In this document: positions 17,823 to 26,590 of the stretch, one piece after another
Position numbering within the stretch: the stretch's first letter is position 1
How the letters are laid out: every line of letters begins with the position of its first letter
Program-made: the position numbers and the translations under genes
Notes under the pieces: generated by a model
Told to the model about the DNA's origin: nothing
What the model saw: only the letters and a program-made list of their open reading frames with translations
Databases searched by the model: none
Source: Paraburkholderia sp. CNPSo 3274
GTDB lineage: Bacteria > Pseudomonadota > Gammaproteobacteria > Burkholderiales > Burkholderiaceae
NCBI RefSeq assembly: GCF_024206475.1
Contig: NZ_JAMBPR010000063.1
Location: 1-52,458, forward strand
Direction: 5' to 3'
DNA length: 52,458 nucleotides

Positions 17823-18110
17823 GTGTGCAGGCTTTTCCAATTCGTCGACCAGAGCAACTGCGTAGTCCTCAAACGAGACCCAGCTCTTGCGCTGTTCGTC
17901 CACGAGGAGGTCATCGCCGCCAAGGCGGAACTTGCCCGTGCGCACGCCCGGATTAATCCGCATCGGCGGACTGAAATACGTGCAGTTGATATCCGACGCT
18001 TTCAACGCCGCTAAAGCCTCTGCCCGGCAAGTCGCGCAGATGTCGGGAAAGCCCGTACCTGCTAACGTGATCGCAGCGAAACCGCTCACGGCGATCACGT
18101 CACCCGGCAA
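17823..18110 (-). pseudogene. C-terminal remnant of an NAD(P)H-binding (atypical SDR) oxidoreductase
   Basis: On the minus strand the frame reads LAALKASDINCTYFSPP, VRTGKFRLGGDDLLVD and VSFEDYAVALVDELEKPAH. These are the typical last third of YwnB/SDR-a5-like NAD(P)H-binding proteins. The N-terminal Rossmann fold with GxxGxxG is absent, and the end (usually RQRFTVGY) is replaced by unrelated sequence, so this is a fragment. It was probably truncated by a deletion before the neighbouring exported protein gene. Confidence 0.7.
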
Positions 18111-18124
18111 TCAATGCGCGGCCG

Positions 18125-19213
18125 TTATTGCTGGTCCCCTGTCGGTACAAAGACCATGCCGTGCGGATTGGCCATATTGGTTACCAGCGGTAGAAGCGCT
18201 CCGCTCCGCAAATCGAGTTGGCCAACATAAGCCGGCACTGCCGGCGTGCCACCCGTAGCGGCCACTCCCGTCGAGGCGGAGAAAGCTGCGTCACGCTGCC
18301 AGACATTGGCGCTAATCTTGTACACCGTGTTGGCTTTCGTATCGGACACTAGCAGATAGCCCCGTCGCGCAGTGGCGAATACCGTGTCGTCAACCTGCAC
18401 GTTGCCGAGAAGTGGCAGATATTGCACGCGCGGTTCATCGCCCGACGTGCGCAACAGGACAAGCTGGCCATCTCCTTGATCATCGAGCAGTACATCGCCC
18501 GACGGCGTTAGCGTCATTGAATCCGGATCGGTCAGGTTGAGGGTCGCCACCGTGCCAAACGGAATGTTGCTGGCGTCGAGTGAGCCGCTCATAACCGGCG
18601 TAACGTCGATCCTGTAGCTGTTTGCATCAAGGTGCACAACGCGAACAATCGCGGGCCCCGTATTCTTGCCACTAGCGTTAAGGGTGGGATTGGACGCACT
18701 GAAGTAGGCCTGGCCGTCCTTGAACACGATGTCGTCATAGCCGCCACCGTGCAGCGTTTTGGCGAAGGAATACGGCTTGGAGGCCTGGCCGGTCGCGGGA
18801 TTGATGATGACGAGGTTCGGATTCGCATCCTCGTTCTGCATCGCCCAGATCTCGCGCGTGTACGGATTGACCTTCAGGCCATCGTTGTGTCCCGCGACTT
18901 GATACGTCTTCACGACGCTGCCGTCCAGCGTGTATTCGACAATCACGCTCGTTGCGCCATTCGAGCCATCCGGTGCGCCGTTGTTTGCATAGCCAACCCA
19001 AACGTGATCATCAAGCGCGGCCAGTGAGTCAGGCGCGCTCATCAGCCCGCCTGAACCCGTCGCGAACACGGCCAGGCTAAAACCCGGAGTGACGAGCGGC
19101 TTCGCCGAGGTCTGCGCGTCGGCGGCACCAGCCGCGAAGCAGAGTGCGGTGAACACTAGCGCGGTGCGGCCGAAAATGCGGCTTGCTGCGTAAAGAGGTT
19201 GAATGCTTCGCAT
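18125..19213 (-). CDS. Secreted beta-propeller-like protein of unknown function
   Basis: The start is ATG 19213, with AGGAGATGAGC ahead; the ATG six bases upstream is too close to AGGAG. A signal peptide ends near AGAADAQTS. The mature part (about 330 residues) shows repeated beta-strand-rich segments with Gly-Asn-Pro turns (DGLKVNPYTREIWAMQNED, DDQGDGQLVLLRTSGDEP, YLLVSDTKANTVYKI), as in SMP-30/NHL or lactonase-like propellers. It is a single gene, and no catalytic residues are identifiable. A scaffold or sugar-acid lactonase role is possible but not shown. Confidence 0.75.
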   Translation of the reverse strand: MRSIQPLYAASRIFGRTALVFTALCFAAGAADAQTSAKPLVTPGFSLAVFATGSGGLMSAPDSLAALDDHVWVGYANNGAPDGSNGATSVIVEYTLDGSVVKTYQVAGHNDGLKVNPYTREIWAMQNEDANPNLVIINPATGQASKPYSFAKTLHGGGYDDIVFKDGQAYFSASNPTLNASGKNTGPAIVRVVHLDANSYRIDVTPVMSGSLDASNIPFGTVATLNLTDPDSMTLTPSGDVLLDDQGDGQLVLLRTSGDEPRVQYLPLLGNVQVDDTVFATARRGYLLVSDTKANTVYKISANVWQRDAAFSASTGVAATGGTPAVPAYVGQLDLRSGALLPLVTNMANPHGMVFVPTGDQQ

Positions 19214-19645
19214 GCTCATCTCCTGAGGCAGGTATGCAGTCGGGAAAGTCAGGCCGCCGTCGTTTTCGAGGCGGCCGGTAATAAATCGAAATAGATGGAA
19301 ACACGGGCGCGTGACTTAACCGTGACGGCGCATGAGACGCCGGTTGATATGGCATCCGTTTCGACTTTCTTTCCGCGAGTGTAGGGGGAGTTGCCGCGAT
19401 GGTTAGCGGAGGCGTGACAACGACAACAGTCAATCATGCAGTCGCTGGTGAGAGCCGGCTCTGGAATCGATCTATCCTGCCGTCAAGCGCGTGGCGAGTG
19501 CAATCAGCGACATCGTTTGGCTCGTTCGCCACCATGAACAGACCGGGAATGACCGACAACAGGCGTGTATCACCAGTGACGCTTGTCAGTTCGCAAGCGG
19601 ACGGAGCTCTCGCTGCATCATACTTGCCGTCAAGCGGGCCATCCG
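19214..19645. other. Intergenic region with scattered chemoreceptor-like sequence
   Basis: CCGTCAAGCG occurs at about 19481 and again at about 19630. The first copy continues as AVKRVASAISDI, which fits a chemoreceptor helix, and the second leads into the clear chemoreceptor remnant. The roughly 150 bases between look like an insertion or partial duplication. Confidence 0.45.
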
Positions 19646-19836
19646 GCGCGTCGCAGAGATCACGGTGGCATCCGACGAGCAGACCCGTGGTGTCGAACAG
19701 GTCGATTCCGCGGTGAGCCAGATGGATCAGGTGACCCAGCAGAACGCAGCACTCGTCGAACAGGCCGCAGCTGCGGCGCAGTCGATGGACGATCAGGCGG
19801 GGCAACTGAAGGCGTCGGTAGCGGTGTTTAGGCATC
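19646..19836 (+). pseudogene. C-terminal fragment of a methyl-accepting chemotaxis protein
   Basis: The frame carries VAEITVASDEQTRGVEQVD, VSQMDQVTQQNAALVEQAAA and AQSMDDQAGQLKASVAVF, the conserved distal cytoplasmic helix of Tsr-type receptors. The ligand-binding, HAMP and signalling hairpin regions are missing and there is no start codon with a ribosome site, so it is a remnant. Confidence 0.8.
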
Positions 19837-19944
19837 GCGGATGCGACCGTGTAGTCTGCGGCGCGCAAGCCGGGAATTTATTGAGCAAAAACATAACGGC
19901 CAATATTAGCGCGCGCAAGAACAGGGCGCTTTCGGGACGACTGC

Positions 19945-21708
19945 TCAGATGTCGATCACGACATCGCCTTGCGGCCTTCCGCAGCAGATCAAGACATTTC
20001 CGTCTGCGGGCGGATCGAGCGGATCAGGCTGGTAAGTGACGGCCCCGGAGATCAATCCGCTCTCACAGTTGTGGCAAACACCCGTCCGGCAGGACCAGCG
20101 CACCGGGACGTCGCAGGCTTCAGCCAGTTCCAGAATGCTCTGATGGGCCGCCGCGTTCCAGTGTGCAGCGATGCCGCTGCGCGCGAACGACACCAGCGGA
20201 CCCGTGTCTGCGTCGTCGCTGGGCGGATGAGGCGTACGTTCTGGAGCGCCGACAATGCCAGGATTGAAGGCCTCGCGGCCATTGAAGATCTCAGCATGAA
20301 TGCGCTGCGGCGGTACGCTCAAAGCCGAGAGCGCTGCTTTCATGTCCGCCATGAAACACGCTGGTCCGCAGAGATAGACATCCGCTTCCCGAGGGATACC
20401 GATCTCGCTCAGGACCGTTTGCGACAGGTGGCCGTCGGCATCGAAATCCCTCCCCCTACGGTCAAACGAGCCCGGCGTGCTGTAACAGACATAGCTGCTT
20501 CCATGCGCGAGCGCATGCATCAGGCGGCGTGCCTCGACGGCAAACGGATGATGCTCGCGATCGCGCGCCGCGTGCAGCCACAGAATTCGCCGTGTCGAGC
20601 GCGCGGCCGACAGCGCGAACAGCATTGCGAGGACAGGCGTCGCGCCAATGCCCGCGCTGAGCAGGACCACCGGTCCATCACCAGGTAGCAGTACGAAGCT
20701 TCCACGCGGCGAACTCACATCGAGCACATCGCCCACTTGCACACTTTCCCGCAGCCAGGTCCCGGCCTTGCCATTCGGCTCGATTTTCACGCTGATCCGA
20801 TAGCGCGCGGTGGAGACAGCGCCCGAGAGCGAATAACTGCGGAAAAGTGGCGGTCCGCCCGCGCTCGGGTGCAGGCGCAATACCACGTATTGGCCCGGCA
20901 ATGCCGCTTGCAGAGGCTCGCCATCAACGCTCGTCAACGTGAACGAGAAAACATCCGAAGACTCCCGTTCGATCGCCGCCACCGTCAGTGGACGGAATCC
21001 TGGTGCCACCGGGTACGAAGCCGCTGCGGGGGCGAGCCCGGCGTTCCCACTCGTCACGCCTGTCGTGCCGCTCTTCAGCAACGCCTCGAACGACCGCCGC
21101 CATCCGGGTGAAAGCGCCTCGATCCGCAACACGCGCGCCAGTTGATCTAGCGGATGATTGGGCGAGTAGAGCAGAGCGTTGGCCTCGGCAACGGTCATTT
21201 TCTCCTTCGCCTCGTCCACTTTCACGATCTCGTCGCCAGCGCCCACTTCGCCTTCCTGCAGAACGCGAAAGTAGAATCCTGGCCGTCCGCTGGAAGTCAA
21301 CAAAGCAGGCATGCCCGGCGCGTTCGTCCGGATGCCCACGCGATAGCAGGTGACGCGAGGCTGCGTGACTTCGAACAGTGCACTGCCGATGCGATAGCGG
21401 TCGCCGATGCATACCGCGGAGTCGGGCATGCCTTCGATCGTGAAGTTCTCGCCGAACGCCCCATAGGCGAAGTCATTCCTCTTCAATTGTTCTTGCCAGT
21501 AGCGACACGATTCGATCTGATACACGAAGACGGCCCGCTGCTCACCTCCATGTCCGGCAAGATCACCTTGACCGTCTCCCGCCAGATTCAGTCGTCCGGC
21601 CCAGCAACGGCCTTGCACGGGGCGTTTCCAGATTCCGGTATGTACAGTGCGGCCTTTCCACTCGACGTCGCGCGAAAGTCCGACATTCACCGATAGCAGT
21701 CGAGCCAT
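19945..21708 (-). CDS. Fusion of MOSC domain, FAD/NAD(P) reductase and 2Fe-2S ferredoxin
   Basis: The 587-residue protein joins a MOSC domain (about 1-165, Cys121 in QPRVTCYRVG as the likely persulfide or molybdenum-cofactor-contacting residue), a three-helix 3-alpha domain (about 170-215), an FNR-type FAD domain (RSYS at 290-293), an NAD(P) domain (SAGIGATP at 351-358) and a C-terminal plant-type ferredoxin with Cys540, Cys545, Cys548 and Cys575 or 576. It resembles a YiiM-type protein fused with a vanillate- or phthalate-type reductase. Such a chain could pass electrons from NAD(P)H to the MOSC site. A leaderless lipoprotein gene follows 41 bases upstream on the minus strand. The substrate is unknown. 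Confidence 0.88.
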   Translation of the reverse strand: MARLLSVNVGLSRDVEWKGRTVHTGIWKRPVQGRCWAGRLNLAGDGQGDLAGHGGEQRAVFVYQIESCRYWQEQLKRNDFAYGAFGENFTIEGMPDSAVCIGDRYRIGSALFEVTQPRVTCYRVGIRTNAPGMPALLTSSGRPGFYFRVLQEGEVGAGDEIVKVDEAKEKMTVAEANALLYSPNHPLDQLARVLRIEALSPGWRRSFEALLKSGTTGVTSGNAGLAPAAASYPVAPGFRPLTVAAIERESSDVFSFTLTSVDGEPLQAALPGQYVVLRLHPSAGGPPLFRSYSLSGAVSTARYRISVKIEPNGKAGTWLRESVQVGDVLDVSSPRGSFVLLPGDGPVVLLSAGIGATPVLAMLFALSAARSTRRILWLHAARDREHHPFAVEARRLMHALAHGSSYVCYSTPGSFDRRGRDFDADGHLSQTVLSEIGIPREADVYLCGPACFMADMKAALSALSVPPQRIHAEIFNGREAFNPGIVGAPERTPHPPSDDADTGPLVSFARSGIAAHWNAAAHQSILELAEACDVPVRWSCRTGVCHNCESGLISGAVTYQPDPLDPPADGNVLICCGRPQGDVVIDI

Positions 21709-21749
21709 TTTCCGTTCCTCCGCGGCGGAGCCGAGCGCGAAGCGATGCG

Positions 21750-22571
21750 CTAGTTCTTGACCTTTTCCGATTCAACCACCATGTCCAGCACGTATGCAAT
21801 GGCCGGTCCGTCGGCGGGCGGGTTCTTGATGGTATAGCGCTTGACGCGCAGTACTTCGCGCATTCCAGGCGAGTGGGTATAGCCCTCGATATCCTGATAC
21901 AGCGGTTGCCATTCACCCGGTGTTCCCATTGGCAGACCCTGCTCGTCGAAGTGGCGCTCTCGCACCAGCAAACATTGCTTGTCCGGAACGAGCGGATGTT
22001 GGCACTGCACCGCTTGCGCGGCCACTTCGAGGAAGGTCGTTTCACCGGGGCCGCCGAAACGCGTCTGAGCAGTGGGCACACCCGTAAAAGTCAGTGTGTC
22101 GCCGCTGTCGGTAGCCAGTTGCATGCGCGGGGTGTTGCCACGGGCCAGCAGGCTCACGCCGAGGCTCCCATGCAGGCGCTGGGCAATAGCGTCGTCGAGG
22201 GCGGCGCGGGCGGCGTCAGGGCAGGCCATCATGGTGCTCACCACCTGGCCAATCTGCAGCCTTCCTTTCTTGACGCTGTAGCTGGCTCCCATATTGTTGC
22301 AGCTATTGACTACGTTTAACCGGTCGGCGCTGAATTCCAGTTGCACTGGCTTTTCTGCACTGACAAATAACGCATCGATACGCATGCCTTTGCTGTCAAA
22401 TGCGTCGCTGAGTTGCCAGTGATACTGACTGAGGATCCCAGGCTCGATCGCCGGTAGCGCGCTCGCTGCCGCAGCAGTCGACGCGCTCGTTGAAGGCGCC
22501 GGGCTTCTTGCGTCAGGTATTTGCGAACATGCGGCAAGGGCGAGCAGCAGAGATAGCGTGTTGCATTTCAC
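21750..22571 (-). CDS. Lipoprotein with META and DUF4377 domains
   Basis: The 273-residue protein has a lipobox at Cys15 (LALAACSQ), a low-complexity Ser/Ala/Pro linker, a META domain (WQLSDAFDSKGM, NVVNSCNNMGASYSV, STMMACPDA) and a C-terminal DUF4377 region (QCLLVRERHFDEQG, EWQPLYQDIEGY). META proteins such as HslJ are linked to heat and antibiotic tolerance and to the outer membrane, but the function is not settled. It lies upstream of the MOSC fusion gene on the same strand, 41 bases apart. Confidence 0.85.
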   Translation of the reverse strand: MKCNTLSLLLALAACSQIPDARSPAPSTSASTAAAASALPAIEPGILSQYHWQLSDAFDSKGMRIDALFVSAEKPVQLEFSADRLNVVNSCNNMGASYSVKKGRLQIGQVVSTMMACPDAARAALDDAIAQRLHGSLGVSLLARGNTPRMQLATDSGDTLTFTGVPTAQTRFGGPGETTFLEVAAQAVQCQHPLVPDKQCLLVRERHFDEQGLPMGTPGEWQPLYQDIEGYTHSPGMREVLRVKRYTIKNPPADGPAIAYVLDMVVESEKVKN

Positions 22572-22633
22572 GGCGGTACCTCAGCTGGTTCGGTGGATGT
22601 TTCAGGCATCCGGCGGCGCGAGGCTCGGCCTGA

Positions 22634-22861
22634 TCAACTCAACGACGCCAGCAAGATAGACAGCTTGCGGATATGCGCCCTGAACGCTTCGGTCATCTCG
22701 CGGTTATGGCCGTCGCTCAGATGCGGCGCTTCGGCCAGCTCGACCTGGCCTTGGAACTCGTCGGAAACTTTGCGCCGTTCGTCGGGCGGAAGTATGCGGA
22801 TGAGGGACACCATCAGCAGTTCCTGCGCATGGATGATACCGAGCACGGATTGTTCGTTCAT
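22634..22861 (-). CDS. Small hypothetical protein, 75 residues
   Basis: ATG 22861 is preceded by GGAGGTCGAC, a strong ribosome site. The product is helical and charged (GIIHAQELLMVSLIRILPPD, EMTEAFRAHIRKLSILLASLS). It resembles small Burkholderia proteins of unknown function. It reads toward the lipoprotein gene and may form a leading gene of that unit. Confidence 0.65.
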   Translation of the reverse strand: MNEQSVLGIIHAQELLMVSLIRILPPDERRKVSDEFQGQVELAEAPHLSDGHNREMTEAFRAHIRKLSILLASLS

Positions 22862-23009
22862 GTCGACCTCCGTCGGAACGCGGCGATACAAGTGGCTGAA
22901 CAGCAGGACAAAGCGGGCAGCTGACGGCAGCACAAGGCCGATGCTGTCTTCGATCCTCCGTTTTACCTGCCCATACTAGCTCATGGATCGCGTCATCTGG
23001 ACGCCGGTT

Positions 23010-23165
23010 GCTCCTATGAGGCGTGGCGAGCTGAATTGCGTTCAACGGCTGCTCGGCCATGCGCGCGAGATCGCGAAAGTGCCTGCTCTTCGTCGTCCAT
23101 GGTTCGCGGCTTGACGTCAAAGAGACAAAGCGTTCCAGGTCGAGTGCAGTTCACCACAGTAGGGC
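23010..23165 (-). pseudogene. GAF-domain remnant with a frameshift
   Basis: One frame gives GTLCLFDVKPRTMDDEEQAL, which matches the conserved end of a GAF sensor domain (GTLCLxDxxPRT). The expected continuation, FRDLARMAEQPLNAIQLA, is found only in the next frame. The remaining GAF and output regions are missing. It sits between the 75-residue protein gene and the copper chaperone promoter. Confidence 0.65.
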
Positions 23166-23226
23166 ACCACCGACCTCGGCAATCGAATAAACGGGGCCAC
23201 GAGCCGTTTTGTCGCAGTCGAGACGC

Positions 23227-23257
23227 TTGACCTTCCAATGATGGTAACCCCTAAGCT
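23227..23257 (+). promoter_or_regulatory. MerR-family (CueR-like) promoter of the copper chaperone gene
   Basis: A -35 TTGACC (23227-23232) and a -10 TAAGCT (23252-23257) are separated by 19 bases, the overlong spacing used by MerR-type activators. The spacer contains a CCTTCC-N7-GGTAACC imperfect dyad that resembles CueR operators. The +1 would lie about 15-20 bases before the ribosome site CAGGAG. Confidence 0.6.
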
Positions 23258-23284
23258 GAGGGTATCTTTCTTCAGGAGTTCATC

Positions 23285-23479
23285 ATGAAGTTCTATCTCG
23301 ACAACATGACCTGCGGCGGTTGTGCACGCACTGTGAGCCGTGTGATTCAGTCGATTGATGCCGGCGCGAGCATCGCGACGGACCCGTCAACCCGGCTCGT
23401 GCGGATCCAGACCTCGGCGCCAGAAGAAGACATCGCGTCAGCGCTGCGTGAGGCTGGTTTCCCTCCGCGTTCGAAGTAA
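23285..23479 (+). CDS. CopZ-like heavy-metal-associated domain protein
   Basis: The 64-residue protein has the HMA metal-binding motif MTCGGCARTV and the rest of the ferredoxin-like fold, as in copper chaperones that hand Cu(I) to CopA-type ATPases. ATG 23285 follows TTCAGGAG. The promoter looks MerR-regulated, but no copA or cueR is present in the window, so this is an orphan copy probably controlled by a regulator encoded elsewhere. Confidence 0.9.
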   Translation: MKFYLDNMTCGGCARTVSRVIQSIDAGASIATDPSTRLVRIQTSAPEEDIASALREAGFPPRSK

Positions 23480-23605
23480 CTTCCAGCAGCCCGCAAATGG
23501 CACGGGCGGCCTGCGCTGTTTCGGCTGCATTGGAGATCGGCGTTAACGTGGTCACGTTTGGAAGACACCGATTAAAAGTCTTCTACAAGGTACTCGGGCT
23601 ATTGC

Positions 23606-23902
23606 TTACGCGTCTGTACCTAACAGAACGCTTTTACAATGCAAACGTGCGACGTGCATCGCAATTTGTCCGAACACGAATCCGCCAATAGCACTACCGA
23701 TCATTGCACCAACAATCTGGTGGTCGACAATTGCACCAAGCTGAGCGCTCAAGCCGGTACATAGAGCGCACGCCAGCAATCCTGCCCAAGGCTGCCAATG
23801 GGCCCAGATTCGACGATAGGCGCGTCGCCACAGTCGGCGTCTGTCACGTGGTGATAGCGTCGCTAACTCCGGGACATGTCTCAAAGTCCAATAGATTGTC
23901 AC
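23606..23902 (-). CDS. Small membrane protein, 98 residues
   Basis: Two membrane segments (about 40-58 GLLACALCTGLSAQLGAIV and 63-82 IVGAMIGSAIGGFVFGQIAM) follow a basic cytoplasmic head (LSPRDRRRLWRRAYRRIW). I choose GTG 23902 because GGAG lies seven bases before it; ATG 23920 has no ribosome site. The Gly-rich second segment suggests helix packing. No function is known. Confidence 0.6.
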   Translation of the reverse strand: MTIYWTLRHVPELATLSPRDRRRLWRRAYRRIWAHWQPWAGLLACALCTGLSAQLGAIVDHQIVGAMIGSAIGGFVFGQIAMHVARLHCKSVLLGTDA

Positions 23903-24585
23903 AGTTAATCTCCGAACCATGCGTTCGCGGAATCGATTGGTCGACGATCTTCGCGCGTCGACTGACGGTTTCTGGTCGAACTCGCTCTCACGCTGCGTTG
24001 TCTTGCGCCAACGGCCGGCGAGTTATGCGCGCGGCATAAGCTGACCCCGAGCCGTCTTTCATGCGACTCGGCCGTAGATGCGGGTGCCCTACGGTGTTTC
24101 CCTCATCTCGCGTGCGCGTTCCTGAACCACGTTGGCCTTCCGTAGCAGAGACCATCCCCAGACAGACGTGAAGGACGGAGTGACCCACGGTCAGGTCACG
24201 CAGCCGACAATGCTCTCTCCTGTATCGGTGCCTTTTGGTGCTCTATCGCACATATTCAGAGTGTTCGCGACACGCTAACAAGGGGTGCCCTCGCGCCTCG
24301 GCGCCTACTTCAGGAATCGACCGTGTGAGATTGTAAGCAATCTGGAGTGCGGTAATGACCGTCCGTTCCTGGCAGACTACCGTCCCGGGCGCCCGGACGA
24401 GAACGAACCGCAAGGCGCAGAGACCTGCCCTGGTAACGGACAGTCGCACGCGGTGACGAGAATCGGTTCATAGTTTCGGTTCGTCTCAAACCCGGTTTCA
24501 TTTGAAGCAGGCCCGTGTCTTTGCAATCCGGGATGCCATCTGATTTTGTTCGCGACCGTGATTTCAGTCGGGGCACCACGTCCTT
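23903..24585. other. Intergenic region, no gene recognised
   Basis: 680 bases without a convincing reading frame. It includes the promoter region of the flavin amine oxidase gene; an imperfect GC palindrome, GTCCCGGGCGCCCGGAC, lies at about 24382-24400. Confidence 0.5.
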
Positions 24586-26178
24586 ATGTCGAGAATGACC
24601 ACACATGCGATGAGCCGCCGGCACCTGCTGACGCTGATCGGCAGGAACCTCGGCGCGGCCGCCATGATGCAAGGCATGGGCGCGCTTGGGTTCGCCGCTA
24701 CCTCGAGCTATGCCGGGCCGGTCAGACTCGATGGCGCACCCCAAGGAACCCGGATTCTCGTGCTCGGCGCGGGCATGGCTGGCCTTGTCGCGGCCTTTGA
24801 GTTGAGGAACGCGGGCTACCGCGTGCAGGTGCTCGAGTACAACAATCGCGCGGGTGGGCGGGCCTGGACTGTCAGGGGCGGTGATCGCTATACAGAACTC
24901 GGCGGTGCCACCCAGGACTGTACATTCGCTGAGGGGCTTTATCTGAACCCGGGGCCATGGCGCATTCCGTACCATCATCGGGGCGTACTCGACTATGCGA
25001 AACGCCTGAAGGTGCCACTCGAGCCGTTCATCCAGGTCAATTACAACGCGTACCTGCATTCGACGGAGGCCTTTGGCGGCAAGCCGCAACGATTCCGCGC
25101 GGTGCAGACCGACTATCAAGGGTATATTGCCGAGTTGCTCTCCAAGGCAATCCGCAAAGACGCGCTCGATGATGCGTTGTCAGTCGAAGATGCGCATCTG
25201 CTACTTGAATCCCTGCGCCGTTGGGGGGCGCTCGATCGGGATGGTCGCTATCAGGCGGGCCGGCGAAGTAGTGAGCGCCGCGGTTTCTTGACTGCGCCCG
25301 GCGGTGGGCTGGCGCCCCGGGCCGTGCCGTCGAATCTGCTCCCGAACGATGCATTGCTTGCATCGCGTTTGTGGCAATGGCTCTCGTCTGGAAACGAGTT
25401 GGACTTCCAGAGCACCATTTTTCAGCCCGTCGGCGGCATGGACAGGATTGTCCACGCGCTTCATTCGCAGGTCGCAAGCTCCGTAGTGTTCAACGCCAGA
25501 GTCACGGCCATCCTGCAGGATGAGCAAGGTGTCACAGTGCGCTATACCGATACGACCACCGGCACGGAACGGACTGCTCACGCGGATTGGGTGGTATGCA
25601 CCATCCCGCTCTCGATTCTGAGTCAGATCGACATTGCGGTCGGGCCAGCCATGCGCGCCGCTATTGATGCCGTGCCCTACGAGACTTCGGTGAAAATCGG
25701 CTTGCAATTCGGACGTCGATTCTGGGAAGAGGACGAACAGATCTACGGCGGCATCACGTATACCGACCTGCCAATCTCGACGATCGGCTATCCGGCGACG
25801 GGTTACGGGTCAACCGGTCCTGCGGTGCTGCTCGGCGCCTACATGTGGGGGCCCGCCAGCTACGAGATCGGTGCGCTGCCCCCTGCCGAACGGATCGCGG
25901 TGGCATTGAGTCAGGGCAGCCAGATTCATCCGCAGTACGCACGCGAGTACCAGAGCGGCTTCGCGATGAACTGGAGCCGATCACCGTTCACGAATGGCTG
26001 CTTCGCCGCATGGACGGATGCGTTGAGAAAGGCGCATTATGCGAATCTCTGCCAGATCGACGGACGGGTCGTCCTGGCCGGGGAGCACGCTTCGCATATC
26101 CCGGCGTGGCAGGAAGGCGCCGTGCTGTCGTCACTGGATGCGATCACCCGGTTGCATGGGAGAATCGTGAATGGATAG
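24586..26178 (+). CDS. Tat-exported flavin amine oxidase/dehydrogenase
   Basis: The 530-residue protein has a twin-arginine signal (SRRHLLTLIGRNLGAAAM) and the flavin monoamine oxidase fold: VLGAGMAGLVAAFELRNAGY, QVLEYNNRAGGRAW and a C-terminal GRVVLAGEHASHIPAWQEGA. It should act in the periplasm. Its last eight bases overlap the start of a cytochrome c gene. The same pairing occurs with NicA2, the nicotine oxidoreductase whose true electron acceptor is the cytochrome CycN. That suggests this enzyme is also a cytochrome-c-dependent dehydrogenase rather than an oxygen-using oxidase. The amine substrate is unknown. Confidence 0.88.
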   Translation: MSRMTTHAMSRRHLLTLIGRNLGAAAMMQGMGALGFAATSSYAGPVRLDGAPQGTRILVLGAGMAGLVAAFELRNAGYRVQVLEYNNRAGGRAWTVRGGDRYTELGGATQDCTFAEGLYLNPGPWRIPYHHRGVLDYAKRLKVPLEPFIQVNYNAYLHSTEAFGGKPQRFRAVQTDYQGYIAELLSKAIRKDALDDALSVEDAHLLLESLRRWGALDRDGRYQAGRRSSERRGFLTAPGGGLAPRAVPSNLLPNDALLASRLWQWLSSGNELDFQSTIFQPVGGMDRIVHALHSQVASSVVFNARVTAILQDEQGVTVRYTDTTTGTERTAHADWVVCTIPLSILSQIDIAVGPAMRAAIDAVPYETSVKIGLQFGRRFWEEDEQIYGGITYTDLPISTIGYPATGYGSTGPAVLLGAYMWGPASYEIGALPPAERIAVALSQGSQIHPQYAREYQSGFAMNWSRSPFTNGCFAAWTDALRKAHYANLCQIDGRVVLAGEHASHIPAWQEGAVLSSLDAITRLHGRIVNG

Positions 26179-26590
26179 GCCGACGCAGATCCTCTGCGTG
26201 ATGCTGAGCGCTTTGCTGATGGGCGGTGCGATGGTGTCGGCTCAGGTCATGGCACAGGAAGAGCCACGCACTTTCACGATCTCACCGGGCTATCGCTTCA
26301 CCGAAACAAGCGGCGAAGCGCTTTACAACGCTAGCTGCGCGGGATGCCATATGCCGGACGGGAAAGGGGCGCAGGGCGCGGGTCACTATCCGGCGCTCGC
26401 TGACAACCCGGCACTCGAGGCAGCACCCTACGTCATCGTTACCGTGCTGCACGGCAGAAAGGCGATGCCACCGTTTGGCGGCGTGATGAACGACGATCAG
26501 GTCGCCGCGGTCGTCAACTACACGAGAAACCATTTCGGCAATCAGTTTTCCGGAACTGTCACACCGAGTCAGGTGAAAAGTTTGCGCTAG
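26171..26590 (+). CDS. Exported c-type cytochrome, likely electron acceptor of the amine oxidase
   Basis: The 139-residue protein has a signal peptide (SALLMGGAMVSAQVMAQ), heme motif Cys56-Ala-Gly-Cys59-His60, and a likely axial Met99 in KAMPPFGG. The monoheme class I fold fits the length. The ATG lies inside the end of the amine oxidase frame, giving translational coupling and a strong case for a physical partnership in the periplasm. Confidence 0.9.
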   Translation: MDRPTQILCVMLSALLMGGAMVSAQVMAQEEPRTFTISPGYRFTETSGEALYNASCAGCHMPDGKGAQGAGHYPALADNPALEAAPYVIVTVLHGRKAMPPFGGVMNDDQVAAVVNYTRNHFGNQFSGTVTPSQVKSLR

